A DNA stretch of 64,000 bases from Phaseolus vulgaris (taxonomy: Eukaryota; Streptophyta; Magnoliopsida; Fabales; Fabaceae). Under the pieces are notes generated by a model. That model did no database searches. It saw nothing but the letters and a program-made list of their open reading frames with translations, and was not told the origin of the DNA. The stretch's first letter is position 1. Each line of letters opens with the position of its first letter. The stretch covers positions 25,579,520 through 25,643,519 of the forward strand of contig NC_023758.2 of NCBI RefSeq assembly GCF_000499845.2, in the 5' to 3' direction. Position numbers and translations under genes: made by a program. Positions 11,076 to 23,003 of this stretch are shown here, one piece after another.

Positions 11076-12284
11076 TATCTACATGACACAACTACTTAGT
11101 GTGGAACGTGGACTCCATTATGACAAGTATTACAGTTGATTGCATAACTTAATAAAATGTTTCATGTTTATTAAATAACTACATGCATGGTGGTATAAAA
11201 AACAACATGCGTTATTGTCACATGGAAGTCAATGTTGACATTCACATAATGTTGTGAGCTTTAGTAAAGAAGTTCATGCATGTATGTATGAGAAACATCG
11301 CATATTGAAATATTCAAGTACATTGACAAAATGTTGTCAAGTAAGAATGACTTCAGCATCACATTGAATGCATTAACGTAATGGAGCAAACGTATGACAA
11401 AGGATGTAGATGAGGTAACTCACATTTAATACACTTCTTCAGTGAATTCACCAAGAAGGTGACCAAGCATTCAATGAATGGAGTTGTCGATGGTCTTCAC
11501 AAACGTTGTCCGCAAGCATTGAATGTGGAAGTCAAAGTTTTGCTCTGGGACTTAATTTGCAGTTATTGTTCTTGGTGAAAAATGCCAGAAGTGGTTTTCC
11601 AATGGATGAAAATGTGTAAAATGCAAGAAGAAACAATCATCCGTAATGAATGTGTGGACTATGCATGGAATTTTTTTGCTAAAACCTACTATAAAGTGTC
11701 TCACTTTAGCATTGGTAACTGCAGAGTAGGAATTAATGGGGGCCAGAAAGATAAAAGTACATGTCTATCAAATTTAATGCAGTCGTGGGTTAGAAGTTTC
11801 GGACACTTGCATGGCTCAAATTACAGCGGTTAGTCTATGGATATGGATATGTTGGTCAAATTTTTACCACACTACATCGGTTAGGAATCTTTAACCGTTG
11901 TAACAGAGCACCCAAAACTTAGTCTGTTCACATCCAACAGCACATGTCACTCCAATTTAATGTAGCCGTGCATTACAAGTTACAGACACCCGGCGCAATG
12001 TCATGTCTACTGAAACAAATTATTCATTATTTAATGCATTTAAAAATTAAACCATTTACAAACCATGAATTATGTAAAATTATTGAATTTTGAAGTCCAT
12101 ATAAATGACCAAAATGCAAAGTAATGACAATGTTGAGGGCAAACTGAAATTTATGTACTTCAACCGAGGGTCCAGAAAAGGACTGTGAAGGTGATGTTTC
12201 CTCTAACATTTATTTTTTGAATTTCTTCTAACATTGGTTTTAACATGTCTTTTTCCTTCTATTACAAATTGAAAGGTGAAAGGA
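11076..12284. other. MULE spacer between divergent transposase and HROB-like genes
   Basis: There is no credible coding exon. The region lies between the starts of the minus-strand transposase and the plus-strand HROB-like gene, so both promoters should be here. Palindromic motifs sit at 11823-11905 (ACAGCGGTTAG and ACATCGGTTAGG...AACCGTTGTAAC). ATGCATG/TTGACA words recur at 11180-11340. Confidence 0.45.
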
Positions 12285-13384
12285 ATGGAAAATTGGGACG
12301 GACTAGATATTGACACAAGCGATCTTGCTGCATTTGTACAACGTTGCAACACAAACACATCCACCCACTTAATTTCAGGACCGGTTGGCAATGTTCAAGT
12401 TGTTATACTCAATCAGAATTCAACACAACCACAAGGCACACAACAATTTATGAACGAAATTGTTGATGCAACTCACCAACGTGATTTCACTAGTAATCCC
12501 TGGCGTTGGGCAGAACAATTTATTCAATTTCACAGTGAGGAAAATCTCATTTCGAATGCAAAAATACTCATATATTTTTATATTATCCCTGAACCTTTGC
12601 GTCTCTCTATAGGGTTGTTAGCGAAACATAAAATGGATGCTCTTTCAACATTGAGGTCATTGAAAAGTACACGTGTGTTGTCATTGATAACTTGTATTGT
12701 CAAAGCATGTGAACCCAATGGCCTAGGAGACATGACAATAACTATCAAGGTTAGAGGTTAGCAAGTATACATGTATATAAATCCGAAAATTATACAAATG
12801 CTAGGCATCTGAATGGAGAAATGGCAATGCAGGATCCAACTGGAATTTGTAAAGCCAATGTTCATTACAAAGTCATGCAAGATAATGAAATTGGGCCTCA
12901 AACTCAAATTGGGTTTGTCTTAATCTTGAAAAAGGTATTTTTGGATAACATGTCGTTCTCCTTATGCACGTGTTTTTTTTATCTAACTTAACAAAATTTC
13001 ACGAACAAATTTCTAAAGAATAGGTCGGCGTTTTCAGTCCAAACAGCATCGCACACTATGTGAACATCACAATAAACAACATAGTTAAGGTAAACTGCTC
13101 TAATCAAAATAGTTGACAACATTATTAACAACAGTTTCAAATAACTTGGTACATGTAAAATACATTTAGGTATTCAAAACTGACATTGGTCCACCGACTG
13201 AGGACTTAATCCGGTCGACACATGTTGTGGAAAGGTCAACACCAGAAATAGGTGCATAAATCATTCTCTAGTCATCAAACATGAAGACCTAAGCATAACA
13301 CCAATTTACTTATATTTTTATGTCTATGCAGATCCTAAATTGATGGCAATGTTGGATGAGGTCCTTGCTGCCCATGTCCAGTGA
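12285..13384 (+). CDS. HROB-like OB-fold gene (DUF4539) carried in the MULE, frame intact
   Basis: Five exons splice at GT-AG sites without breaking frame: 12285-12749, 12833-12934, 13024-13089, 13170-13251 and 13332-13384, giving 255 aa. Exon 1 has the features of plant HROB-like proteins: NWDGLDID, LISGPVGNVQ (IPGPAG in the family), DFTSNPW, and IVKACEPNGLGDM. Exon 2 starts DPTGICKANVHYKV, and exon 3 has VGVFSPNSIAHYVNITINN, the OB-fold core. HROB helps the MCM8-MCM9 helicase in homologous recombination in animals. Plant relatives are less studied. It is shorter than full HROB, so the N-terminal part may be missing. The ATG at 12285 is the first in frame, and an upstream exon is possible. 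It is the only cargo gene here without a visible lesion. Family call is by pattern. Confidence 0.7.
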
Positions 13385-13701
13385 CAACAACAATGAAAAT
13401 TAATTATGATTGGTTAGGTCTTCTTGTATTCCACTGTGCATACAACACTGATATGATGTAATTAAGCAGACATATGCCATTAAGAATGCTTTTTTCTTTT
13501 ACGGGAATAACTAGTCCAAGGTGTTTGTAGTGCAGGACCTTTACGCCGTTGTCTGGGTTCATGCTCCATCCGCGTGTACATATTACTTGTTTCATTAACT
13601 GCGGAGGAAGAAGCTTAGATTTCGCTGAAGCTTTTTTCTTCATCGTTACCGAACTTGACATTGGAATAATCCACTGCAATTGGTTCAATATACATTGCAC
13701 A
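13385..13701 (-). pseudogene. 3' part of the right-hand DUF1985/ULP-like gene, cut off by the gypsy insertion
   Basis: On the minus strand from 13701 the frame reads an acidic IEPIAVDY...NDEEKSF stretch, then a stop. In the same frame after the stop comes the basic RRKGPALQTPW...SRKRKK segment typical of transposon ULP proteins just before the protease domain. A second stop follows. The protease domain itself is not found, because the plus-strand HROB-like gene begins there instead. The gene's 5' part is at 26154-27383, beyond the retrotransposon, and the two parts are in frame across the GTCCT duplication. Confidence 0.65.
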
Positions 13702-13706
13702 GTCCT

Positions 13707-14736
13707 TGATGGAGATCAAGCTCAAGTGGACATGGAGGCCAATCATCAAGAGCAAGAAGAGGTTGAGGCTCAAATGGAGGACGCTCATGGAGTTCAAAGC
13801 CCACCTCAAAGGCTTACAAGGAGCATGTTCAAGGCTTTAGGAGCTAATGGACGTTTGTTTTCTCTTTTTGTAATTTCTCTGTTTGAAGGTGCTTAGAGGG
13901 AAACATAAGAAACCTCTTTTGTAAAAGCATCTTTAGGTTTTTAGATTAGGAGTCTTAGGGGGGTGTGCGTTTAGTAGGGAGGTGTAGATGTAATAGGGAG
14001 GTGCCAAACTAAGAGAGGAAGTCACACCTTCCTCATGCTCTAGGATTGGCGCCACTTTCATGTAATTTGGGGGGGAATTTTGAATTTAATTAGCTTTGCA
14101 TTTCAGCACCTCTAGGCTATAAATTAAGGTGCTGCCTTTGTATTTTTCAGATTGGAAATTTGTATTAGTGAAACTCTACTCAATTTGAGAGAGAATTGGA
14201 GAGCTTTGTGCCTTCCTCACTTAGTCTTATCTTGAGAGTTCTTTGGTTACCTCAAGTGGCGGCATAGCACACTCATCTTGGAGTCTCCATCCTCTAAGTG
14301 GCGTGATTATCCAACCAATCCTCCATCTTCATGAGCTTTCTCTTCTCTTTCCTTCCTTCTCTTTTTATGTTCATGTCTTAGCTTGTTTCCTTTGCTTTTC
14401 AGTTCGGTTTTCTAGTGTTCTTGTTGTTTTGCTTCGGTTCCTTTTTCTATTTGTTGTTCCTCATTGTTTCTTCTTCATTTCTAGCTTAATTGTTCGGTGC
14501 ATTTCTGTTCTTATGCATTTTGTTCGGTGCTTTTGCCTTTTCATTCAATTTGTTCGGTTCAATTTGACAATACATGGAACTTCCATATGAGTTTGGATTT
14601 TGGTACTAGTCTTGGTGAGTTCTTGATCATAGAACCTTGATCCAATTCTATCATAAAGTGCCTATCTCATATCCAACTCAAAATGATTCCTAAGAATGTC
14701 AAGAATCATTCATATTGTGCTATTGGAATAATATCA
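13707..14736 (+). repeat. 5' LTR of the gypsy element
   Basis: 1030 bp, TG...CA, the same length as the 3' LTR. A TATA-like CTATAAATTAAGG at about 14116 is a likely promoter within it. The first about 190 bp are an open frame, equal to the C-terminal tail of the polyprotein in the 3' LTR. Confidence 0.95.
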
Positions 14737-15960
14737 TGTGGTATCTAGAGTTTAGGTGTGTTCTTGTTTAATTTTGAGTTGTGTTGCACTTTATTTCAAG
14801 AGCTCTTTAATTCTTACCGTTTACATTTCTGTTTTAGGCTTACTTTTGATTTTTCTTGCTGTTTTCTTAATTGTGCATATGTTTGTGTATTTTCCTTTTT
14901 AAATCCATACAAGTTTTGTCATAGTCATTTTTTCCATAATTGTCATCACTTCTTGTAGTACTTTTATTGAATTTTTTTGTTTCTTGCTTTGGTGTCATAT
15001 AATTTTTTTTCTGAGTTTGATATTTGATCCTTTGTGCATTTTCTGTTTTAGATTGAGTTCATACTTGTATTTTAGACCTATACAAGTTTCTATACATCAT
15101 TTTCCATTATGTTTTTGCTAGTTCTTAATTCTGTTTTTCATTCCTGTTAGGATTCCTCTGTTTTCTGAAAACGTGCTTACTGTTTTTCCTTATTGCAATT
15201 GATTTACTCACTGGAAAATTCTGAAATTCTGGATTTGTGTTCTTCAAAGTGTTAGAAAAGAGTAGAAAAAAGAAGTACTCAAAAATTCAAAGTACACAAA
15301 AAATGATAAATAAAATACAAAAAGTGTACAATTCTGCCGAAAAAAATACGGTAATCTAGCAGTGATTTTGAAAAATTTATCTCAATTAATTGGCTTACTG
15401 TTTTTACGTAATTCCAGTGCCATTTTTGAGCTAAGATCTTGAAGTTTCTGTGGTTAAAATTTTATAATCCAGTTCGCTCTATATCATTCCAGTTAAATCA
15501 GTGAACATCAAGCACAGTTTGCATAAAAATATTTTCCAGTAGTTCTGTTTTTGTTTTCTTCATCCACTCTAGTGCTTTTCTTTAAGTATTCTTTTGTGTG
15601 CCTACTTTTTCATTGAGTTCCTTATTTTCTTGCTTGTCTTTTATTCATTACTCTTTGAGTTTGTCATACATCTAGTATTCCTTTTGTTATAGTCTTTTAT
15701 TGCTTATACCTTTTCTTGTTTGTCTTTATTGCTTCATTGGTTTTGTTGTGGTTGGCTTTGAGATTGGTGTGCCTTGCTTTGACATCTTTCATTTGAGGAT
15801 TCCTAAGGCCTCAAGATCAGCTTGGTGCAGGGACATTAATTCTTTGAGAGTGATTTTTCAGGCCAGTTTCACTTCGGCAATTTGGTTGCCAAATTAATTT
15901 TTGCTAACTTTGTTTCTTAACTTGTTTGCTGTTTTTTGTGTTTGCTGTTTTCATTTGCAA
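14737..15960 (+). other. Gypsy untranslated leader with primer-binding site
   Basis: Directly after the LTR, TGGTATCTAGAG (14739-14750) resembles the initiator-Met tRNA primer site TGGTATCAGAGC. The following 1.2 kb is T-rich and has no credible gene. The small frames in it are chance. Confidence 0.65.
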
Positions 15961-17652
15961 ATGGCTGGCTATTAAAGTGGTGAATCTTACAAGCAGCACT
16001 CTCCTTCCAAAGCTTCAGTCCTTGGTGAATTGCATGAAGCTCAACGCACCATTCGGCGTTTGGAAGAAAAATTGCAAAAGATGGAGGTGCAACAAGCTAG
16101 GCCATCTCACTCTATCAATGGTGGGCATCATTCACATAGACCTTCATCAAGAGGTTCTTCAAATGACTTTGGCCGTGAGGAGGACCATAGGAGAAGGCAA
16201 ACTCCACCTCAATTCCATGGACATAGACATCACAACCAAGGGGAGAGACATCACCGTGGAGTTGGATACTACCAAGATACAAAGGCTAGGCTAGCTTCGG
16301 TCAAGCTTCCTTGTTTCAATGGCTCTAGTGATCCTAATGTGTATTTAGATTGGAAGGCTAAGTGTGAACAAATATTTGAGATCCATGAGATCCAAGATGA
16401 ACACAAGCTTAAGCTAGCCACCTTAGAGTTTAGTGATTATTCCATGAAATGGTGGCATGGTGTTGTAAAGGACATTATCTATCACAAGGGTCCTCCCGTG
16501 GACTCTTGGAACTCTTTAAAGGATCAAATGCGCGCTAGGTTTGTGCCCCCACATTTTAGGAAAGACCTCATGTTGAGACTCCAACGGTTTCAACAAGGCA
16601 CGCTAAATGTGGATGAATATTACAAAGAGTTAGAAACGCTTTTGCTTAAAGTTGAATTAGAAGAGAGTGAGGAAGCTATGATTGCTAGGTTTGTGAGTGG
16701 TCTAAGGAAGGACATTCAAGATGTTGTTGAGTTACAAGAGTATTCATCATTGGGTTCTTTAGTTCATCTTGCAATGAAGGTGGAAGCCCAACTTGCTAAG
16801 AAAAATTCTTTCAAAAATTTTCCCGATGATGGTTACTACAACAATTCTTGGAGGAACAAAAAGTCTTTTTCAAAATTTCCTTCTAAAGATTCTTCTTTCA
16901 AACCCAAGGAACCTAAGCCATCTACTTCTAGGCCTAAATCCCCAATTAAATCGTCTAGTAAGAAATGCTTTAAGTGTATGGGTTATGGTCACATTGCGGC
17001 TAATTGTCCTTCTAAAAGGAATATGTTTATGCATAATGGCATTGTCATGAGTGAGCATGATTCGGATTCACCTAGGCATTCTTCACCTTCTAGGGTGTCT
17101 AGTGAGAATGAGAGTGAGAGTCCACTTGGAGGAGATTTGTTAGTTGTGAGAAGACTTCTTGGACAAGTTTCACAACCTTTTGATGAAAGTCAAAGGGAAA
17201 ATATTTTCCATACAAGATGTCTTATTCAAAACAACATTTGTTCTTTAATAGTGGATGGGGGTAGTTGTGCTAATGTGGCTAGTACAAGAGTAGTAGATAA
17301 ACTTGGATTGCCTACTATCTCTCATACAAAGCCCTACAAATTACAATGGCTTGGTGAAGTAGGAGAAATTGTTGTGAATAAACAAGTCCTCATCCATTTC
17401 TCTATTGGAAAATACAAAGATGAGGTATTATGTGATGTTGTGCCCATGGAAGCTACACATGTTCTTTTGGGAAGGCCTTGGCAATTTGATAGAAAAGTTT
17501 TTCATGATGGCTTTTCTAACAAACTTTCTTTTGATTTCCATGGTCACAAGGTTACTTTAAAATCTCTCTCTCCTAGAGAAGTCCATGAGGACCAAATCAT
17601 CATGAAAAAAAAGAGGGAGAGTGAAAAAGATAAAAAAGATAAAAAAAGATAA
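15961..17652 (+). pseudogene. Gypsy gag-protease, defective
   Basis: The likely start is the ATG at 15961, followed by an in-frame TAA at 15973. The frame is then open to 17652. A coiled-coil start (TIRRLEEKLQKMEVQQ) leads into a gag core with LPCFNGSSDPNVYLDW and W..LK..MR.RFVP, then a CCHC zinc knuckle (CFKCMGYGHIAANC at about 16968) and an aspartic protease with SLIVDGGSCANV (about 17250) and HVLLGRPWQFD. The frame ends in an A-rich run (about 17625-17650), where slippage has shifted it away from the RT. Confidence 0.88.
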
Positions 17653-18296
17653 GAGTTCTAAGCCTACACTTCTTGTGTCTAGGCATGAGCTTCAAATGGA
17701 AATAGTGGCTCACCATCCTCTTTTCTTAGCCATCCCTAGAACTCTTAAGCTAGAACCACTTGTTGATAGTCCTCATTGTTTGGAAAATTTGGTAGAAGAG
17801 TTTCAAGATGTGTTTCAAGATCCTCCAAAAGGACTTCCACCTTTGAGAGGGATTGAGCACCAAATTGATTTGATACCGGGCTCTTCCTTACCAAATCGAC
17901 CATCCTATAGGACCAATCCAAGTGAAACCAAGGAAATTCGCCAACAAGTTGAGGCTTTGATTGAGAAAGGGTGGGTTCAAGATAGCATGAGTCCTTGTGC
18001 TATGCCTATCATCTTAGTGCCTAAAAAAGATGGACATGGCGAATGTGTTCGGATTGTAGGGCCATCAATAACATTACAATTAAGTATAGGCATCCCATAC
18101 CTAGGCTTGATGATTTGTTGGATGAATTGCATGGTTCAAAAATCTTTTCAAAGATTGATCTTAAAAGCGGCTACAATCAAATTCGTATCAAACCGGGTGA
18201 TGAATGGAAAACGGCTTTTGAGACCAACTTTGGTTTGTATGAGTCGTTAGTTATGCCCTTTGGTTTAACTAATGCACCAAGTACCTTCATGCGCCT
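17653..18296 (+). pseudogene. Gypsy reverse transcriptase, N-terminal part
   Basis: This continues the polyprotein in a shifted frame: LEEFQDVF-type linker, GLPPLRGIEHQIDL, then RT motifs IEKGWVQDSMSPCA and ILVPKKDG. A one-base deletion near 18025 shifts the frame again to [10 protein letters not shown], then [15 protein letters not shown] and [15 protein letters not shown], where the copia element interrupts at 18296. The YFDDILIY catalytic box is on the far side, at about 23058. Confidence 0.9.
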
Positions 18297-18477
18297 TATT
18301 AAAGGAAAATAAAGAATAGGGTAAATCCCTTGTGTATATTGAACACATAGGGTTATGTTTATATAGGAAAAAGAAACATATGGGCTAAGCCCATTACATA
18401 AATATGAGATATCTAACAATATCTATAATATCTCATAATATCAAATAATATTTAATTATATCTAATAATATCTAACA
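18297..18477 (-). repeat. 3' LTR of the copia element
   Basis: 181 bp, reading TATTAAAGG...CTAACA on the plus strand. It is rich in ATATCT/AATAATAT words, and the left end TA in place of the usual TG/CA partner is shared by both LTRs. Confidence 0.93.
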
Positions 18478-18484
18478 CTCCCCC

Positions 18485-21400
18485 TCAAGCTGGTGCATAT
18501 AGATCATATGTACCCAGCTTGTTACAAATGTAATCAATCCTAGGTCCTCGTAAGGGTTTAGTAAAAATATCTGTTAATTGATTATTTGAATTAACAAACT
18601 CAGTCTTGATATCTCCTGATATAATCTTTTCTCGAATGAAATGACAATCAATCTCAATATGTTTTGTCCTTTCATGAAAAACTGGATTTGAGCTAATATG
18701 AAGAGCAGCCTGATTATCACATATCAGTGTCATTTGAGTAACCTCTCCAAATTGCAATTCTTTAAGTAACTGTTTAAGCCAAATAAGCTCACAAGTAGCC
18801 GAGGCCATAGCTCTATATTCTGCTTCTGCATTATATCTTGCCACAACACTTTGTTTCTTGCTCTTCCAAGAGATCAAGTTATCACCAATGGAGACACAAT
18901 AACCAGAAGTTGACCTTCTATCAGATGGAGATACTGCCCAATCAGCATCTGAATAACAAACGACTTTAGTATGGTTATTATGACCATATAACAAACCTTT
19001 TCCAGGAGAGCCTTTAATGTACTTCACTATACGAATGACTGCATTCCAATGATCTTCACATGGAGAATTAAGAAATTGACTCACCACACTGACTGCAAAG
19101 GAAATATCAGGACGAGTAACCGTGAGATAGTTCAATCTTCCAACTAATCTCCTGTACTTCTCAGGATCTGAAAGAGGCTCCCCCTGATTGGGTAGAAGCT
19201 TGACGTTGGGATCCATGGGAGTATCAACAGATTTCGAATTCATCAACCCAATTTCCTCCAAAATATCTAATGCGTATTTTCTTTGAGAGATAACAATACC
19301 AGTATTGGATTATGCTACCTCAATCCCCAAGAAATATCTGAGTTTGCCAAGATCTTTGGTCTGAAAGTGTTGACAAAGGTGTTGTTTTACTTGTGAGATG
19401 CCATGGTGATCACTGCCTGTAAGAACAATGTCATCAACTTATACTACAAGATAGATACACCCAGCACTCGAGTGACGATAAAAAACTGAATGATCGCCTT
19501 CACTGCGAGTCATACCAAATTGTTGAACAACATTGCTAAATTTTCCAAACCAAGCCCTAGGAGACTGCTTGAGGCCATATAAGGATTTGCGAAGACGACA
19601 TACCAATCCAGAAGACTCCCCCTGAGCAACAAAACCGGGAGGTTGCTCCATATAAATTTCTTCCTGCAAATCCCCATTAAGAAAAGCATTTTTAACATCC
19701 AGTTGATAAAGAGGCCATTGTTGAAGAGCAGCCATAGCTATGAATAAGCGAACAGAGGCCATCTTTGCTACTGGAGAAAAAGTATCACCATAGTCTAAAC
19801 CAAAAATTTGGGTATAACCCTTAGCCACAAGACGAGCTTTGAGACGATCAATAGTACCATCAGGACCAACTTTGATAGCAAAAATCCACCTGCAACCAAC
19901 AACAGATTTCCTAGATGGTAAAGGAACAAGTTCCCAAGTTCCATTATTCTAAAGCGCATTCATTTCATCAAGCATGGCCTGACGCCAACCAGGATGGGCT
20001 AAGGCATCACCTACAGATTTTGGAAAGGATATAGAAGAAATAGACGAAAGGCAGGTATAAAAGGGTTGAGATAGTCTATGGTAACTCAAAGCAGTATAAT
20101 GTGGAGAGGGATTACGAGTAGAACGTATACCTTTACGGATAGCAATAGGAAGATCAGGTTCAACAGTCGGAGGTTCAACTATAGGAGCCGGAGGGGGATG
20201 AGGTGTTGGCACCAGAATAGAGTCTGCTGATGGACGATGAGACGGTTGACGACGACTATACACCTGAAGAGTTGGCGGCGGTGGTGAATTGTTAGGTGCA
20301 CTAGGCACAACAAGAGGAATATTAACTTGATTAGATGAAGAAATTGAAGGAGAAGGACAAGACTTAAAGTAAAGGGAAGATTCACTGAAGGTGACATCTG
20401 CTGAAATAAAATAACGGTTTAAAGACGGTGAGAAACATTTATATCCTTTTTGTGATCTAGTGAACCCTAAAAAGACACATTTGTGACTTAGGAGATAATT
20501 TATCAAGACCAGGACTAAAATTATGAACAAAACATGTGGACCCAAAAACTTTGGGAGGTAAAGAGTGGAGAGGGTCATGTGGAAATAAAATAGAATGAGG
20601 AATTTTGTTATCTAAAATTGAAGATGGCATGCGATTAATGAGATAACATGCACTAAGAACAGCATCACCCCAAAAACGCTGAGGAACATCACCATGGATT
20701 AAAATAGTACGAGTTGTTTCAACAAGATGTCTATTCTTGCGCTCAGCTACCCCATTTTGTTGAGGTCTATAAGCACATGAAGTTTGATGAAAAATACCAT
20801 GAGAAGCCATAAAATTTTTAAAAGAATGAGAAAGATACTCACGTCCATTATCACTACGCAAAATTCGGATGGAAATTCCAAATTGATTTTTAATTTCATT
20901 GTAAAATATTTGAAATATAGAAAACAACTCAGAACGGTTTTTCATTAAAAATACCCAAGTACATCTTGAATAATCATCAATAAAAGTAACAAAATACTGA
21001 AATCCTAAATTAGACTTAATACGACTTGGTCCCCAAATGTCAGAGTGAACTAAGGCAAAAGGAGATGAGGCACGTTGTGAGACACTACGAGGAAAAGAAC
21101 TACGAATGTGTTTCCCTAACTGACACGACTCACACGATAAAGTAGACACATTAGACAAACTTGGAACAAGCTGTTGCATCTTGGCAAGACTAGGATGACC
21201 CAACCGAGCATGAATGAGAGATGGAGAATCCATAATTGCTCCAACATGTGCAAAGATCTGTAGTTGATAAAGTCCATGAGACTCACATCCGGTGTCAATC
21301 ATCCGTCCCGAACTCCGGTCCTGTAAAGTAACAGAATCTTTGGTAAAAGAAATAACACAGTCAAGGGAACGAGTGAGACGACTAATGGATAATAAGTTAA

Positions 21401-21795
21401 ATGGAGACCCAGGGACATAAAGAACATTATCAATAGATAAAGATGAAAAAAGATTAATAGTACCAACACCATGTGATGGTACCCTATATCCATTGGCCAT
21501 GGTAACTGAAGGTAAATAACCCGTAGTAGATAGGGAAGAGAAAAAAGATTTATTACCAGTAATGTGATCAGTGGCACCTGAATCTAGAACCCAAGGGCCA
21601 TGGGAAGTGGAGTGAGTGAGGCCAACAAAAGATGTACCTGAATGTGCAACAGAAGCCGTGGAACTAGGGTTCTGACGATCCTCATACCATTTAAGAAATT
21701 CATTGAAAATAGCAGGCTGGCTTGGGGTATCAATTGAAGTATGGTCCATGGTAGAAGGTTGCACAGGTTGCACAGGGGCAATTTGAACGACCATG
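18485..21795 (-). pseudogene. Copia pol: protease, integrase, RT, RNase H, multiply broken
   Basis: From 21795 downward the order is protease (WVLDSGATDHITG, about 21600), GAG-pre-integrase (HARLGHPS...CESCQLGKH), and integrase with HSDIWGPS, FVTFIDDYSR, RSDNGREY and GVAERKNRHL (about 21050-20700). RT follows (LDVKNAFLNGDLQEEIYM, SLYGLKQSPRAW; 19700-19540), then RNase H (WKSKKQSVV, AEAEYRAMA, TKHIEIDCHFIREK). Lesions are a frameshift at the gag junction (about 21795), one near 20480, a TAG after DEMNAL (about 19950), a stop that removes the Tyr of the YVDD catalytic box (about 19440), and a stop near 19312. It cannot supply its own proteins. Confidence 0.92.
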
Positions 21796-22614
21796 TAAGG
21801 CATAACATCTGTCAATTTTGTGGCCAAGTTTGCCACAATGGTCACACTTGTGACGCCCTTTGCCCAGCTTGTGAGGGCGAGTACGATCATTATGCTGAGA
21901 TACTAAAGCAGAAGAGTCATCAACATGAGACGTTATATCAGCGGTGTGTTTACCTGGCACGCGCAAAAGGGTAGAACAAGTGGAAGTAAAATTGGGCACA
22001 ATAGGAGATCCCAAAATTTGATCACGAACGTGAGAATAATCATCAGGAAGACCATGTAAACCCAATAACATGAAGAACTTGGATCTTTGTTCTAGTTCTT
22101 GAGAAGGAGTAGAGGCAGGAGGTAATAACTCATTAAAATCATGAAGAAGAGCATGAAGTTTACCTAGATATTCTGCCATTGTACCATCAAGACGTTTGGG
22201 AGCAACAATTGTGAGAAGATTTTGACACACACCATAAAGACGTTGAGTATCATTGGTGTATAATAATTTTGCTTGTTCCCAAACTTCTGAACATGTTTCA
22301 TAGGTACGAAAAATTTGTTTTAAAGATGAGTGAATGGTCGATTTGATAACAATGCATAATTGAGCATCAATTTTCGACCAACGAACAACCTCATTTTCAG
22401 CAAGAGTAGGATGAGTAAGATGATCAACATAACCTTGACTCTTAAGCCATAATTTAATATTTGATGCCCAAGTGTCATAATTGGTTCCTTCCAATTTGTC
22501 AATGGAAAGATGAACATTGACGTAATTAGTATAAATAGATGAATTCGGCATAATGACTGAAGAAGAAGCCATAGTGGCAGCGGAAGCAGAAGAAGCCATA
22601 AAAGATAAGGACAA
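21796..22614 (-). pseudogene. Copia gag
   Basis: The ATG at 22614 opens a frame with LDGTMAEYLGKLH and other features of the copia gag (UBN2/retrotran-gag type), KLEGTNYDTWASNIK near the N-terminus, and a CCHC knuckle CDHCGKLGHKIDRC at about 21850. The frame is open through the knuckle and then shifts, so the gag part may still be translatable while the downstream domains are not. Confidence 0.88.
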
Positions 22615-22822
22615 ATCCAGTCACCGGTTAATTGGCGGGAGCAACAAAGATGAAGGCTCCGACAACGATTCCGGCGAGATTCCGGCGGCGTCTCCGGCGA
22701 AGGTCCGGAGGCGGGTACGGCGAGACAGTGGGGGTGGTGGCTGGAAAATTCCAGTGAATAGTGGATTCACCAATAAAAATTGAACCCTAAACCCTAAACT
22801 CTAACCTTATGTTCTGATACCA

Positions 22823-23003
22823 TATTAAAGGAAAATAAAGAATAGGGTAAATCCCTTGTGTATATTGAACACATAGGGTTATGTTTATTTAGGAAAAAGA
22901 AACATATGGGCTAAGTCCATTACATAAATATGAGATATCTAACAATATCTATAATATCTCATAATATCAAATAATATTTAATTATATCTAATAATATCTA
23001 ACA
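22823..23003 (-). repeat. 5' LTR of the copia element
   Basis: It has the same 181-bp length as the left copy, with two substitutions (GTTTATTTAGG and CTAAGTCC here against GTTTATATAGG and CTAAGCCC). The tRNA primer site follows directly on the minus strand. Confidence 0.93.

Noticed and set aside
14243..14590. 115-codon frame inside the gypsy LTR, identical at 25655-26002
   Set aside because: It is LTR sequence duplicated by the element. The hydrophobic, Phe-rich translation reflects T-rich DNA.
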